A stretch of 64,000 nucleotides of DNA from Mytilus californianus. Its lineage: Eukaryota > Mollusca > Bivalvia > Mytilida > Mytilidae. The stretch spans positions 55,913,318 to 55,977,317 of the forward strand of contig NW_026262593.1 in NCBI RefSeq assembly GCF_021869535.1. The letters are read 5' to 3'. Under the pieces are notes generated by a model, which saw only the letters and a program-made list of their open reading frames with translations, did not search any database and was not told the DNA's origin. The translations under genes and the position numbers were made by a program. Positions 12,032 through 23,776 of the stretch are shown in pieces; the stretch's first letter is position 1, and every line of letters begins with the position of its first letter.

Positions 12032-14129
12032 CACTACAAAAGTCAAAAAGTCTGAAAAGACCAGTTTTTGTCTGAATTTGCATGAATTTTTACTCGACAT
12101 TATTAATTTGTCTGAATAATTTTTAAAAATTCTTGACATAGTATGAATTTGTCTAATAAGGTTCTTGATTTTTCTTGACAAGTGTCTTGACAGTATGAAC
12201 ATTGTCTTAAAATTTCTCGACACTCCCTGTATCATCTGATAAGAGTCTGGATTAGTCTCGACCAATTCTTGACTGTCTTAAATTTGTCTCGATCTGTCTT
12301 GACATATTCTTGACATTCTTAATAATGTCTGAATATGTCTCGACATGTTCTTGACATTCTAAATAATGTCTGAATATGTCTCGACACATTCTTGACAGAC
12401 TTAAAAATGTCTTGACACTATCTCAACAGTATAAAATTCGCCTGAAATGTGAACAGACTTATTCTGCACTGTTTATGACATTCTATTGCTGTTGTATACT
12501 CCTTTTTATTATGGCTAAACTAAACTTTGAAGAATCAAGAATTAATTTGGTATAGTAAGATACCCTTTTGGTGCAACTAAGTTGGAATACCCTGAATAAT
12601 CCCCCATGTAGTTTAATTTTGATTTATTTTTATTAAACATTTAAGTAATTGTTTTCACTTGGAATATAAGTCGAAGGTATTGACAAACAGCATTTAGATT
12701 TTTGCCGTTCGCAAAACTGCCAGTCAAATTTGCTTTACTAAAATAGGTGTCTTGTATCTCTTTTGGACCCCACAATTCATCTTTTGGGTGTGTGTGGCTC
12801 AAAAAAGAGGGGAGGCTTTCGTTTAGGTCAAAGAATTTGTTCCCATCTTGATTCAAAAACCTTATTCATTTTTTAGAACAACTCAAAAACATTTTTTATT
12901 CAAATTTGAGTGTTAAATTTTATAATTTTTTATCAAAAATAAATATTTGTGATAACTCCTTCCTGAAAAAAAAAAATGTTTAGATCTATATTATGCATGT
13001 CTGTTTGAGAACCATTTCATAAGACCGATGATTTCTATAGAAATCATTGATGGGACCCATTATAAATACATTTTTTTTTATTATTCCTGGAGTAGATAAT
13101 ATTTTCTTTTAATCTTTGGGAATTATTCAATTTGTTTTTATGTTAAAATAATTAACTTCATAATTTTGATGAAGAAAATCCATTTCAATTCAATTTTTTT
13201 TCATCAAAATGATGATTTTCATTTTCATCTATCAACAAACTTTGTATGGCTGATTACAGGTAAAGCAATAACTTCTATTTGACAGTTGCGTGTACTCTGG
13301 GGTGTGGAATACCTTAATTTTATGGGGAACATCCTGTCCATGTGTAATACTTAATATATTCCAACAGATGACATTACACAAATTTTTCTTCTGTTAAATG
13401 AATGATTTATATATAATCATAATTTGCTATTTATATAAACCACATTTTGGTATAATAATTATTTACCATATCAACATTGAATATTATGAATGCAGAATGA
13501 AATGTGTCTACAGTATGATTGGTTTGAATCATTTAATTTATAAGATTTAGGAATCAAAATTTGTAATTATTCAAAAACCCACATTGAAATTGTTTTATAT
13601 CAACACACCCACATTTGAATTATTTTATACTTTAGATTTCATAGCCATATTTGCATTTGTAAAAATATTTATATACCCAAATTTTCAATTATTTTACATG
13701 CCCAACTTTTATTTTTGTTGTAAAGAAGTGTAACTTGAAACAACAGTATATAATATAAAGAGAAATAAAGATTAAAGTTATATCATGAATATTGGTCATG
13801 ATTTGTAAAACTCAGAACTGTCAAGTAAATTTAAGATACGATTCAAAATGTTCAGATTATGTCAAGCCATACTGAGAAAAAATAAGAATGTCGAGAATAT
13901 GTCGAGAAATTTCAAGACAGTATTCAAATGTCAAGAATTTGTCAAGAAATTTTAAGACCATATTCAGAATGTCGAGAATATGTCGAGTAAATTTCATACA
14001 AATTTAATATAAATGAGAATTTGTCAAGAAAAGTTAAGACACAAGTCATACTTTTGGAGAATGTCGAGTAAAAGTTCATGCAAATTAAGACAAAAACTGG
14101 TCTTTTCAGACTTTTAGACTTTTGTAGTG
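12032..14129. mobile_element. Foldback element 1, 2.1 kb with long inverted arms
   Basis: The ends are inverted: cactacaaaagtcaaaaag at 12032 matches the reverse complement of the end at 14129 (cttttagacttttgtagtg). Homology between arms continues inward for roughly 300-400 bp (about 12032-12440 and 13815-14129). The arms are degenerate short repeats of the type ttcttgacattctgaatatg / tgtctcgaca. A 3-bp GTA flanks both ends (12029-12031, 14130-14132), a possible target duplication. The interior (about 12440-13815) is AT-rich, with one doubtful ORF. No transposase is seen, so it would be non-autonomous. Confidence 0.75.
12641..12856 (-). other. Possible captured exon inside foldback element 1
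   Basis: A 71-residue open frame on the minus strand in the single-copy-looking interior of foldback element 1. The residues are soluble-protein-like (SHTHPKDELWGPKEIQDTYF, then FANGKNLNAVCQYLRLIFQ). A donor-like caa|gtgaaa follows the LIFQ codons. No homology is recognised and no clear acceptor is seen, so coding status is doubtful. Confidence 0.15.
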
Positions 14130-15564
14130 GTAATGGAAACGATTAATGTCGTACTGAATATTACAGTTAATGAGCTTAAATGTATTACAACTACATGTAT
14201 ATTAATAAGCAGACGCAGGTAATATCGAAGGTAATAATGAAAATACAACGAGAAGATAGGTTGGTCCAGGGAAAGTCTAGTTGTAAACTCCGTAATTGTA
14301 TTAAGAGATCCGTTTGAACAAGTCTTATTCCTTAGAAGGGACATATATTTTCATTGAAAATGATGTGCTATCAGAAATAGCAAATTTATCACACGATAAA
14401 ACTTCCATGGGTTGGAAAGACAAATGCTCCGGAATAGTCTTAACGTTTAGTTTAACAATAAAACTTGTCAAATTTGAATAAAACTGGAGGTATTTGAGGC
14501 AATTTTATTTATTCTTATGTCATCTTGATTAAAATGCTTGAAAGCAAATATGAATTATATGATATAGTAGAATCGTTTACAAATGAGAACAATCATAATA
14601 TCCCAAGGCAAACGCAAAATATGCAATGTAAATAGATAATTTACACAACAATTTCAGTAAAAATACAGCAACTATTAACTGACTGGTTGTAATTACCTCA
14701 TCTATCTAACACTTGATTTAAAGTCATGTGAATTTCAATTTTTAGAACGCATCACAAATATCGGAAATTGATATTCAGTAATGTATTACAAAACTGTAAA
14801 TCAATTTCCGCGAGAATTAAGAAGACACATATTTAAGACATTTTTAGATTGGTAAAATCATTTAATTCTTTTATTAACTTTTCGGTGCCATCGCACCATT
14901 GCAGTGGAATAGATGCAAAAGTTGTGATCGAATAACCTATATAAGAATTAACTTTGACATCACTGTTTCGAGGTGAACTACCAATACGTTATGGATTCTT
15001 TATAAGGCTTATGACGGTAACTCATCTATTTGTGTAGGAAATGTCCTGATTTCAATCGCTTATAAAGGAATCCGTACCATAATTTACCACGTGACTAGTA
15101 AAAAAGACCCGAATGTAGGTAAAAAATTACTGAAAAAAGACTTAGAAAAAAATTGGATTTCCGTATCAAAGTTCAGAAAAGTGCATATTCTATCAACATA
15201 TAACTTAGCGAAACGAAATCAATTCAACAACATTAAAACCGTTTTGCAGTTATATCGATCTTTAATTTTGGTTTCAAATTCAAACTGTTGACACATCAAC
15301 AGCAATTCGGCCTGCATTGTGTCCGATGCCTTTTTACGACCCGGCCACACACCTATACTTAAAAAAAATGGCGTTTTCGTTAATCCGGTAATTTTTTATT
15401 AGTTTAATTCAGGGTTTTAAGACGATATTTTCGTGCATTTAATTTAGTTTTTCTCTCTCAATATATTGTTCAATGTTAACATTACCTTAATACAGGTTTT
15501 TGTTTTTATTCATAACGCTTTATTACTCGAAACGATTATATGATTTATTCTATACTTAGAAAAA
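14130..15564. other. AT-rich DNA, no gene seen
   Basis: Nothing recognised beyond short poly(A) runs and a gtgccatcgcac hairpin near 14885. Confidence 0.4.
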
Positions 15565-15690
15565 AGTAAAATAAAAAAAATACTGAAATCCGAGGAAAAT
15601 TCAAAACGGATAGTCCCTAATCAAATGGCAAAATCAAAAGCTCAAACACATCAAACGAATGGACAACAACTGTCATATTACGAAGTAAGT
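15565..15690 (+). repeat. Family B copy
   Basis: aaatactgaaatccgagg, aaaattcaaaacgg, tcaaacacatcaaacg and acaacaactgtcatatta; close to the family form. Confidence 0.8.
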
Positions 15691-15891
15691 TCAAGTACAT
15701 CGTTTGTGTAATACAATTAATGACAATCATGCTATATCAGGGACTGACACATGTATCAGTTATGGTTGCAAAGGCTTTATCAAATCCCTAATCTGTATTA
15801 TGCCATGTATCGACTCACGTGAAAAACATTTGCTCAAGGTATATAATAAAGGATATATAATTTCTCTTTCAATACAACACACCGTATGAAC

Positions 15892-15948
15892 CCTGAACCA
15901 ATATCATCCCTCGAGCAGAGCTCTCGCGATAATATTGGTTTCTCGGGT
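15892..15948. repeat. Imperfect palindrome
   Basis: ccaatatcatccctcgag on the left pairs with ctcgcgataatattgg on the right around a central gagctc; about 55 bp in total. Confidence 0.55.
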
Positions 15949-15959
15949 TGGCATTGAAA

Positions 15960-17251
15960 TGTGATACTCTCTATTTATGATGAAAGCGCTTCCGCTCTTC
16001 ATACAATATGTACTTCGGTCAACGCTTTTACACCTCAATAAGATTACAAAAAGTAGCACTCAATTCTTAAACAAAACGAAACATCCATGACTGCACGTGG
16101 TCACCATGAAAAAAATCACCAAAAGCGTAAAATTAAAAAAATAAAACTTCAGTATTTAACTCAGTATTTCCTGTGTTTACCATTTAAATGTTATTCTTCC
16201 TCTTTAAACGTGCACACATTTTAATAAGAAGCACTTCTGAAATATATATTTGTTAGCCGGCTTGTAAGTGTTGATTGTGTGTCGTTGATTCGTTTAACTA
16301 ATAACCTTTGGATCTGACTTCAAACATTGACCTCTTTACAACTCGAAAGAGTAGCTAATGAGCATGATACTTTCAATGTGCTCTTTGTGTGATAATTCAA
16401 ATGAACCATGCCTTGCCGATTGATATAACACTTGCTTTGAAAAATGTACAATTCTCAAATATTTACTTAAGCCATTTAACATTCATTTATCTAGAACGAA
16501 AAGCACTGAATAAACTACTTGATTTATTTATTAGTATTGAAAATATGCAAACTTGAAAATGTAATTATGTTTGTTCGTATTTTACTGACTAAGAACCGTA
16601 GAGGAAACAGATTGGAAATCTAATTAATCTATTCTATAAATTTAATTGAATTTGTAGTTTTGGTATTTGATTTGTATTCTCATTCTTGTAATATTACTTC
16701 TTGATTATTTCAAAAAATGTTTACGAAAATGTTTGTCAAATAAATATTGCTGGCTATCTTCCTTAATTTTGCTATTTAAATTAACGGTCTCTTGTGTCAT
16801 TTTACATAATTGAAATTTTCAGCTTTCTGTCATAAAAACCATTTAGAATTACAGTAAAAAGATTTATTATATCAGCATAATTAGTTACAACGTTAAAAAG
16901 AAACAGCGGAGCTTATAAATTCTAATAATGGACCGTAATCCGGCTCGACACGCAAGTTACCGAAGTTAATTTTTCTCTTGTGAGAATTTCTCATTTAACA
17001 CCTATGAAGTGTGTCATTTGCAAATGGCTATTGATCATAATTTTGCTTAAGTTGACAATGAATATCTGAAACGCAATGGTTGTCTATGAATTTATAACAT
17101 AAAGACAGGACATTTTAACTCGGTAATTTATATATGGGATGGTTATTCGTCTTTATTGTTCTCCCGTGGGTTTGATAAGTGGACGTGTGACTCTGTTTGG
17201 ATAAGGATAACAATTAATTCCGTACGGTAAGACTTTAAATAAAATTAGGTC
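15960..17251. other. AT-rich DNA, no gene seen
   Basis: Nothing recognised. Confidence 0.4.
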
Positions 17252-17603
17252 AATAGACATTTTCATATTACCGACTTTTGTCTCCGGAGTATATAATGTT
17301 TCGACAGATTACCTACTTTGTGATAGGACATCCTGGTACTCGGTCGAGTAAGAACAACTAAAAAAAGTAATATCAAACTTACGATCGGTGAAAGTTTGGA
17401 AAAAAAAAAACTTTTTCTAATGATTTTGTCGTTTTTAGAAAATATAAAACAGTTAATTTTCCCCCAAAAGTGCATCGATTGCATTAAACTTAATTCTTCT
17501 TCTGTTAGGTGCTCATACCAGAAGGTCCTACCAATGGATAGGCAACCTGTCGAAAAATTAAATACTCCGGAGTAAAAAGTCGGTTATATGAAAATAGTCT
17601 ATT
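17252..17603. mobile_element. Small inverted-repeat element (MITE-like)
   Basis: The ends are inverted over about 40 bp: aatagacattttcatatta at 17252 pairs with tatgaaaatagtctatt ending 17603, and further in with ccgacttttgtctccggag / ctccggagtaaaaagtcgg. The unit is 352 bp with no coding capacity. No clear target duplication. Confidence 0.65.
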
Positions 17604-17769
17604 AATCGTCTATGGGAGGGCTAACCATCAACAAAAATATTCAAATGGCATGTAGAGTTGAACATAAATGTTTAACAATGTATATACGATATTTCAACCT
17701 CTAAATTACTTCGAGTTTTGAAAAGTTGTTAATAAATTTATTAACAGTCATAACACGGACCTATCTTAA

Positions 17770-18344
17770 TTTTTGTCTCGCCCTGACGGAATCAAAAAGC
17801 AAGACATAGGTATGCTGTTTCCGGCGTCGGCGGCGGCGGCGTTAACAATGTATTAGTTTGTGATTAGGTCTGGTTCATGGTGAACCACTAGTGGTAGGTC
17901 AATGATATTTGGTATGCAGTTGTATTAGCATTGACACATCTCATTACCATGGAGATTATTTGGCCCCGCCTCCATAGTCAAGGTCTATTGACTGAAACTT
18001 TGCTTCGTTTAAATGTATTAGTTTGTGATTAGGTCAGTTTATGGGGAACCACTAGTGGTAGGTCAATGATATTTGGTATGCAGTTGTATAAGCATTGGCA
18101 CATCGCATTTCCATGGAGATTATTTGGTCCCGCCCCCTCAGTCTTTGTCTATTGACTTTGAAACTTTTGCTTAGTTTACATGTATTAGTTTGTGATTAGA
18201 TCAGTTTAAGATGAACCACTAATGTTAAGTCAATGATATTTGGTATGCAAATGTATTGGCATTTGCAAGTTTCGTTTCCATGGATTATATAGCTCCACCC
18301 CTTCATCATGGTTCATTGACTTTGAAACTTTTACATAGTTTGCA
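17770..18344 (+). repeat. Repeat X, 5' part with three tandem units
   Basis: Starts tttttgtctcgccctgacgg, then a CGG-rich stretch, then three units starting atgtattagtttgtgatta at 17848, 18013 and 18180 (165-167 bp apart). Each unit carries tcaatgatatttggtatgca and a ccatgga block. X is interrupted at 18344 by foldback element 2 and resumes at 22098. Confidence 0.75.
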
Positions 18345-18969
18345 TATGGAACGCCACAGCTGTCTTATGTGGAACTCTGATATTACTTTGTTGTTTTATT
18401 ATTACTTGATGATATTTTGTCTTTACTTAATATGGTTTTGACATTACGTAATGATGTTTTGATATAACTCAATATGGAATAATCATTACTTAATGCTATT
18501 TCGATATTACACGATATGGTTTCGTATTGACTTGATATAGTTTTGTCCTTACTCAATATGGTTTTGTCATTACTCGATGTGGTTTCACCATTATTTAATG
18601 TGGTTGTGTCATTAATCAATGTGGTTTTAACATTACTTGATGTGAATGTGATTTAACGTTATGTAGTTGTTTCATTACATGATGTGGTTTTGTTATTTCG
18701 TAATGATGATTTGCCTATTCTTTATATGGTCTTAACATTACGTAATGATGTTTCAAAATTTGACGATTTTACACTACATGATGTGTTTGTTTCATTATTT
18801 GATGTGGTCCTGTCATTCTTTGATGTGGTTATCCCATTACTTGATGAGGTAAAATCACGTGACCAATTCGGAAAAACCTGTTCTATTTTTAGAAAGATTT
18901 CCATGTTGTATGTGCCTTGGATGAGTGTGGCCATCCATCGAATTAGAGTTCAAATTAAAGTTCGGGTTA

Positions 18970-19205
18970 CTGTTTGAGTTAAACTTTGAGTTAGTCTTCG
19001 ATTTCGAATTCAAGTCATTATAAGAATTAAAGGTTTAGTTAGCATTGGGTTTCGAGTTGGACTTCGAGTTTGAGTCACATTTAAAGGTAGAGTTCTAGTT
19101 ACAACATTAAATTTGAGTCACTTTTTGAGGTAGAGTTTGAGTAAGATTCGAATTTAAGTCTCATTTAGATTAATTAAGATTTTGAGTTGAAATTCGAGCT
19201 ATCTT
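18970..19205 (+). repeat. Degenerate gagtt/ttcgag tandem
   Basis: Repeated pieces such as ttgagttagtcttcgattt and gagttggacttcgagtttg inside foldback element 2, next to the left arm. Confidence 0.6.
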
Positions 19206-19339
19206 ATATGAGTTCGTAATTAAATTTTCTATCGCGGAACAAGGACTTTTGCTCGGGCTTCCGAAAAGAGGGCTCCGGGGTATGCGTACAAAAGATAAAC
19301 AATGTTACAGCATACAAAACGCAACATAGAAGTTGAAAT
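19206..19339. other. Foldback element 2 interior, nothing recognised
   Basis: Short spacer containing ctcgggcttccgaaaagagg; unassigned. Confidence 0.3.
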
Positions 19340-19700
19340 AAAGTTAGATGTAGTGTGATTGACAACTATCCACCAGAGCTTAAATGCAGTGGATGTAAGA
19401 AATCATATATAGGCAACCGTACAGCCTTCAACATACCGTATAGTCAGCTACAAAAGGCCACCATGCACCATGTGAAAAAAATTCAAACGAAAAAACAAAC
19501 GGTCTTATTTATAAATAAACAATCTACAAAAAAAAATGACACACATTTATACAACGACAACAACTGAACTTCATGCTCCTGACTTGGGGCAGGTACATAA
19601 AGAAAGTGCACGTGGCGGAGTTTTTTAACATGTATGTGAGCGCTAAATCCTAACCTTACATCGGACTGTTACAGTTGTGTAACAGCACAATACGAGAAAA
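19340..19700 (+). repeat. Family C copy inside foldback element 2
   Basis: gtgattgacaactatccacc, caaccgtacagccttcaaca, agctacaaaaggcc, ctcctgacttggggcagg and gtggcggag, in the usual C order, diverged. Confidence 0.7.
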
Positions 19701-19739
19701 AAGTGTAAACTAGACAAAGTGATGCCCCCGCACTCAACT

Positions 19740-20140
19740 CGTTTAACCGCTTATACCCCAAAAATGACAAAAAAAAGTTCAATTATCTCCCAAAAGAGCA
19801 AAAGATAATAAAAATAAAAACCCTGACCACAAACTGTAGGAGGAGTTATCTGGAAACGCTCTTCTTATGCAAGTAAATTTCCCCAAAAATTACAAAGTTC
19901 AACTATCTCCCAAAAGAGCAAATATTATTAAACATTAAACCCTGACCACATGCACACATTCAATATATGTACAAACAGACAGTAAAGAGAAAACTTCCTA
20001 GGATTCAAACTGTAGGAGAAGTTATGCGGAATAACTATATACCCATAATGGGACGGACAGACGGACGGACGGACAGATGGATGGACGGACAGGGGTAAAA
20101 CAATATGCCCCCCAACTTTCAGTTGCGGTGGCATACAAAA
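19740..20140 (-). repeat. Repeat M with ACGG simple repeat
   Basis: Two related subunits share aactatctcccaaaagagca (near 19770 and 19900), a ccctgaccac block and aaactgtaggagRagttat. A (ACGG)n tract follows at 20050-20095, then caatatgccccccaac. It reads as a reverse-strand 3' part of a widespread invertebrate repeat, orientation inferred. Confidence 0.5.
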
Positions 20141-20189
20141 CAGTTTCATTTGGCTGATTCAATAGATCGGTATGACTGGGTAATATAAG

Positions 20190-20400
20190 TCCATCGGGGT
20201 GATCTCGGATGCTCCAGAAAGGCACCCGTTGTGTTATTCGAGAAAGTACAAACCCAGTGATTTGGTTTTACTTGGTAGTTTACAAAGATGACGGTATTAT
20301 GGTTACGACCACAGGAACATGTCCGTCGTCACATGCGAAACAGATATTCCAAAAAGTTATTTTTCAATTAGTGCGAGGTAGATCAGGGAATTCAATTGAT
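20190..20400 (+). repeat. Diverged family A copy, 3' part
   Basis: ggggtgatctcggatgctcc, ggcacccgttgtgttattcg, aaacccagtga, then ggttacgaccacaggaacat, matching the A 3' end at 57960-58010. Confidence 0.55.
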
Positions 20401-20919
20401 TACAAATAAAAGATTGATATTCGTTTAAGTTCAAATGATCATTTACGCTAAAAAAAAAAACAAATCAGAGAATTCTTATTTTATAGTATTGATGCTTTGT
20501 TGCTTAGTCCGAGCCCCCTCCCCTTGTTTCCCTGTAACTTTAGTGTGAGTTGATTTGAAGTGTTTCATTTGTTAACAATAAAGTTCAAGTCTTTTGATTT
20601 GTGTCGAGCCTGCGACATCAATGTAGCGACAGTGAGACACAACAAACCTATATTTCGTCGTCGATAGTGGCGTCGGCGTCTCCATCTCCATTTTTTATTT
20701 CTATTGAGTTTAACGTTTCATTATACATGTTACTAAACATGTTTGTCATCATAATATTGTACTTTTAGAATATCATACTGTATTTGTTTACCTCGACTAT
20801 TGTATCTGTATTTATATTGTATGTTTCTCTGTAAACTTGTATTTAGTTTTTAGAGAATAAAGTATCTATCTATCTATCTATAGATCGTTAGGTTCTAGTT
20901 TTTTACATTTTTCATTTCG
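20401..20919. other. Foldback element 2 interior, low-complexity pieces
   Basis: Contains a TATC microsatellite at about 20866-20882 and a short cgtcgtcgatagtggcgtcg stretch. No gene. Confidence 0.4.
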
Positions 20920-20990
20920 GGACCTTTTATAGCTTACTATAGGGTATGGGTTTTGCTCATTGTTGAAAACCATACAGTTTTGTTTTAGTT
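20920..20990 (-). repeat. Family C fragment
   Basis: ccttttatagcttactatag and gggttttgctcattgttgaa are the reverse of the C middle. Confidence 0.65.
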
Positions 20991-22097
20991 TAATAAAACC
21001 GAATTAAACTGTTTTGACATGATAAATTTGTAAACCTCCATGAAGTGTTTTAAAACTTGTATAGGAGTTATTCCTCAATTTCAAGAAAAAGCATCTACAG
21101 AAAAACATTTTTTTTAATTTTGTTTTTACCGATAAATGTATAGATAAATGTACAGCCGATCAACATGACGCTTTTACACTTATAGCAGCAATATCAGGCG
21201 AGACACAGGGTTCCGCGGAATATTTTACAAATTTATTACAAAAATACTGCTTCCGTTTGAGAACTTAGGATAAAAACAACAGGACCAAGTGGTTTGGGGA
21301 TATCCCAATTATGTCCGAAATACTGTAAACTTTTTAATACTTTTTTTCTTATTATTGTCTGCCGTTCCCCTTTTTCATACCAAATAACTCTGAACAACCA
21401 CTCGAACTTTAATTTGAACTTTAACTCAATGGATAGCGATACCCATCCAAAGCACATTAAACAAACGATATATTGAAATCTGTTTAAAAATAGAACATAT
21501 TTTTTTCCGAATTGGTCACGTGGTTTTACCTCATCAAGTAATGGGATAACCACATCAAAGAATGACAGGACCATATCAAAGAATGACAAGACCACATCAA
21601 ATAATAAAAAAACAAATCATGTAGTGTAAAATCGTCAAATTTTGAAAAATCATTGCGTAATGTTAAAACCATATAAAGAAGAGGCAAATCATCATTACGA
21701 AATAACAAAACCACATCATGTAATGAAACAACTACATAACGTTAAGTCACATTCACATCAAGTAATGTTAAAACCACATTGACTAATGACACAACCACAT
21801 TAAATAATGGTGAAACCACATTAAATAATGGTGAAACCACATTAAATAATGGTGAAACCACATCGAGTAATGACAAAACCATATTGAGTAATGACAAAAC
21901 TATATCAAGTCAATACGAAACCATATCGTGTAATATCGAAATATCATTAAGTAATGCCTATTCCATATTGAGTTATATCAAAACATCATCACGTTATGTC
22001 AAAACCATATTAAGTAAAGACAAAATATCATCAAGTAATAATAAAACAACATAAAGTAATATCAGAGTTCCACATAAGACAGCTGTGGCGTTCCATA

Positions 22098-22350
22098 TTT
22101 GCAAGTCAATGTTTGTGTTTAGGTTTGTTGAAAGGGAACGACGTATGATAAGTCTATGGTACTTAATTGGTATGCAGATGTATTAGCATTGGCACATCTC
22201 ATTTCCATGGAGATTATTTTGACATGTACAATCAGTCATGGTTCATTGACTTTGAATATTTGCATAACTTTAATGTTAAAGTATTGCTATTTTAATTTCA
22301 ACATTTGCATTTTCAAAAGTACAAAAAAGCGAGACATATCTCTGTGTTAA
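22098..22350 (+). repeat. Repeat X, 3' part after the insertion
   Basis: Resumes in the same orientation as 17770-18344: ggtatgcagatgtattagca, ccatggagattattt, gttcattgactttgaa, then the X end aaaaagcgagacatatc, which is roughly inverse to the X start. Confidence 0.7.
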
Positions 22351-22569
22351 CAGTTTATTCATAATTCAACTCTTTTAAAATCGGCCAGTCTTGAGAAAAA
22401 GTCAGATTCTTTTTAATATAGGGACAAACGTCTTATATGCATTTAGTTATAGTGTCTATTCTATAATTACGTAATAACATCGTGAATCATTTTAAAAAAT
22501 AGTTTCGTTCATTCTTTTGTTATGGCAAAATAGTCTTTCATTTCAAATGTTATTTATTCAATTGGTTAT

Positions 22570-22730
22570 TGATGGAACTTTGGTGTTTAACGCCTAATCA
22601 GTACATTTGACAATACCATCGCTGCCAGTGTTTATGGTTTAGAAAGCCAGAGTAACCAGAGTGAACCACCGACCTTTGGCAGAACAACTTATAATCCTAG
22701 TCGATTAAGATCAGAGTCGAACGCACCTAG
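22570..22730 (-). repeat. Diverged SINE fragment
   Basis: Its reverse complement shows gttcgactctgatcttaatc, gactaggat, aaggtcggtggttcac and ggcgttaaacacc, i.e. the body and tail of the SINE at 33803, without the tRNA-like head. Confidence 0.65.
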
Positions 22731-22790
22731 CCTCTTATCAGATTTGATTATACCAAATGTTTAAAATTTAGTAATTTAAAATATAGATAT

Positions 22791-22927
22791 TATACAATTA
22801 TAGCCTTTGTATGAGGACTATACGAGGTTACCGTATATCGACATAAGAGAAGAAGTCCAAGGTCGATATGCTTCTCTAGGTCGATATAACATCGTATTGA
22901 CCTCAACCAAAGGCTACAATTGTTATA
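22791..22927. repeat. Hairpin-forming inverted repeat
   Basis: tatacaattatagcctttg at the left end pairs with caaaggctacaattgttata at the right end; the inner part has two gtcgatat pieces and gaggt / acctc ends. Confidence 0.6.
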
Positions 22928-23460
22928 TTAATAATCAACAACTATTGTATGAACAATGTAAAATTGGGGATTTCTAGAAAGTATTTTTAGTAACATGCTG
23001 TATGCCCTGTGCAATATGTTGTTTTTTTCATACGAAAAGCTAAACACAACAGTATTGGCGTGCAAACTGAGTAAATACAAATGTACATGTGATCAAGTTT
23101 TAACGAATCACAAATCCTTAGAAATATTCCATTAATAATATATATAGATATACCAAGTTGTAATTTATATTCTATCTTTTATATAAAAAAATAATGTTAA
23201 AAAGCCAAATTTCAAATTCTTCTCGAGTGAGACCAGTAGGATCCCGATTTCCCTTTTCCTTTCATTTAGGTATTTATCTATTCGATCTATCGGAATGTTT
23301 ACATGTGAATTTTAAGTTTGGCTACAAATAACAGCATCTTTATTTTAAGCAGTTCAACGATATGAAAAGAAAATTAATTTTACAAATCAAGTATCTTTTT
23401 CGAAAGCTGCCTGTAGGAAACAACAATTAATGCTATATTAAATCTCTGATTAGAAAAAAA
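22928..23460. other. AT-rich DNA, no gene seen
   Basis: Nothing recognised. Confidence 0.4.
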
Positions 23461-23461
23461 A

Positions 23462-23776
23462 AGAACATGTGGTATGATTGTCAATGAAAAGCAAAGCCCA
23501 TACCGCATAGTCAGCTATAAAAGGCCCCGAATATCACAAATGTAAAACAATTCAAACGAGAAAACTAACGGACTAATTAATGTACAAAAAAATGAACGAA
23601 AAACAAATATGTAACACAGCAACAAACAACAACCACTGAGTTACAGGCTCCTGACTTGGGAAAGGCACATACATACAGAATGTGGCGGGAATAAACATGT
23701 AAGCGGCCGCCCAACCCTCCCCTGGGATAGTGGTGAAACAATACAACATAAGAACGAACTATAAAAATCAGCTGAA
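23462..23776 (+). repeat. Family C copy with internal deletion
   Basis: The head catgtggtatgattgtcaat jumps directly to gaaaagcaaagcccatacc. The rest, ctcctgacttgggaaaggc and gaatgtggcgggaataaac, is in order. It runs into the 70-bp satellite. Confidence 0.8.

Larger units (their letters stand above)
18345..22097. mobile_element. Foldback element 2, 3753 bp, 6-bp target duplication
   Basis: The first 40 bases (tatggaacgccacagctgtc onward) are the exact inverse of the last 40. TTTGCA flanks both sides (18339-18344 and 22098-22103), and repeat X is split by it. The left arm runs about 18345-18980 and the right about 21383-22097, highly similar throughout. The arms are mostly degenerate 20-21-bp units of the form attacttgatgtggttttgtc. 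The right arm has two more copies of one 21-bp unit (21796-21858). The interior (18981-21382) carries other repeats: a gagtt-rich tandem, C, M and A-like sequence. No transposase is visible, so movement would need proteins made elsewhere. Confidence 0.85.

Noticed and set aside
18383-18977. ORFs of 61-97 residues in the left arm of foldback element 2
   Set aside because: They are translations of the 20-21-bp repeat units (TTLNNGETT-like), mirrored in the other arm.
21236-22054. ORFs of 62-119 residues in the right arm of foldback element 2
   Set aside because: Same repeat translation as the left arm, in inverse orientation.
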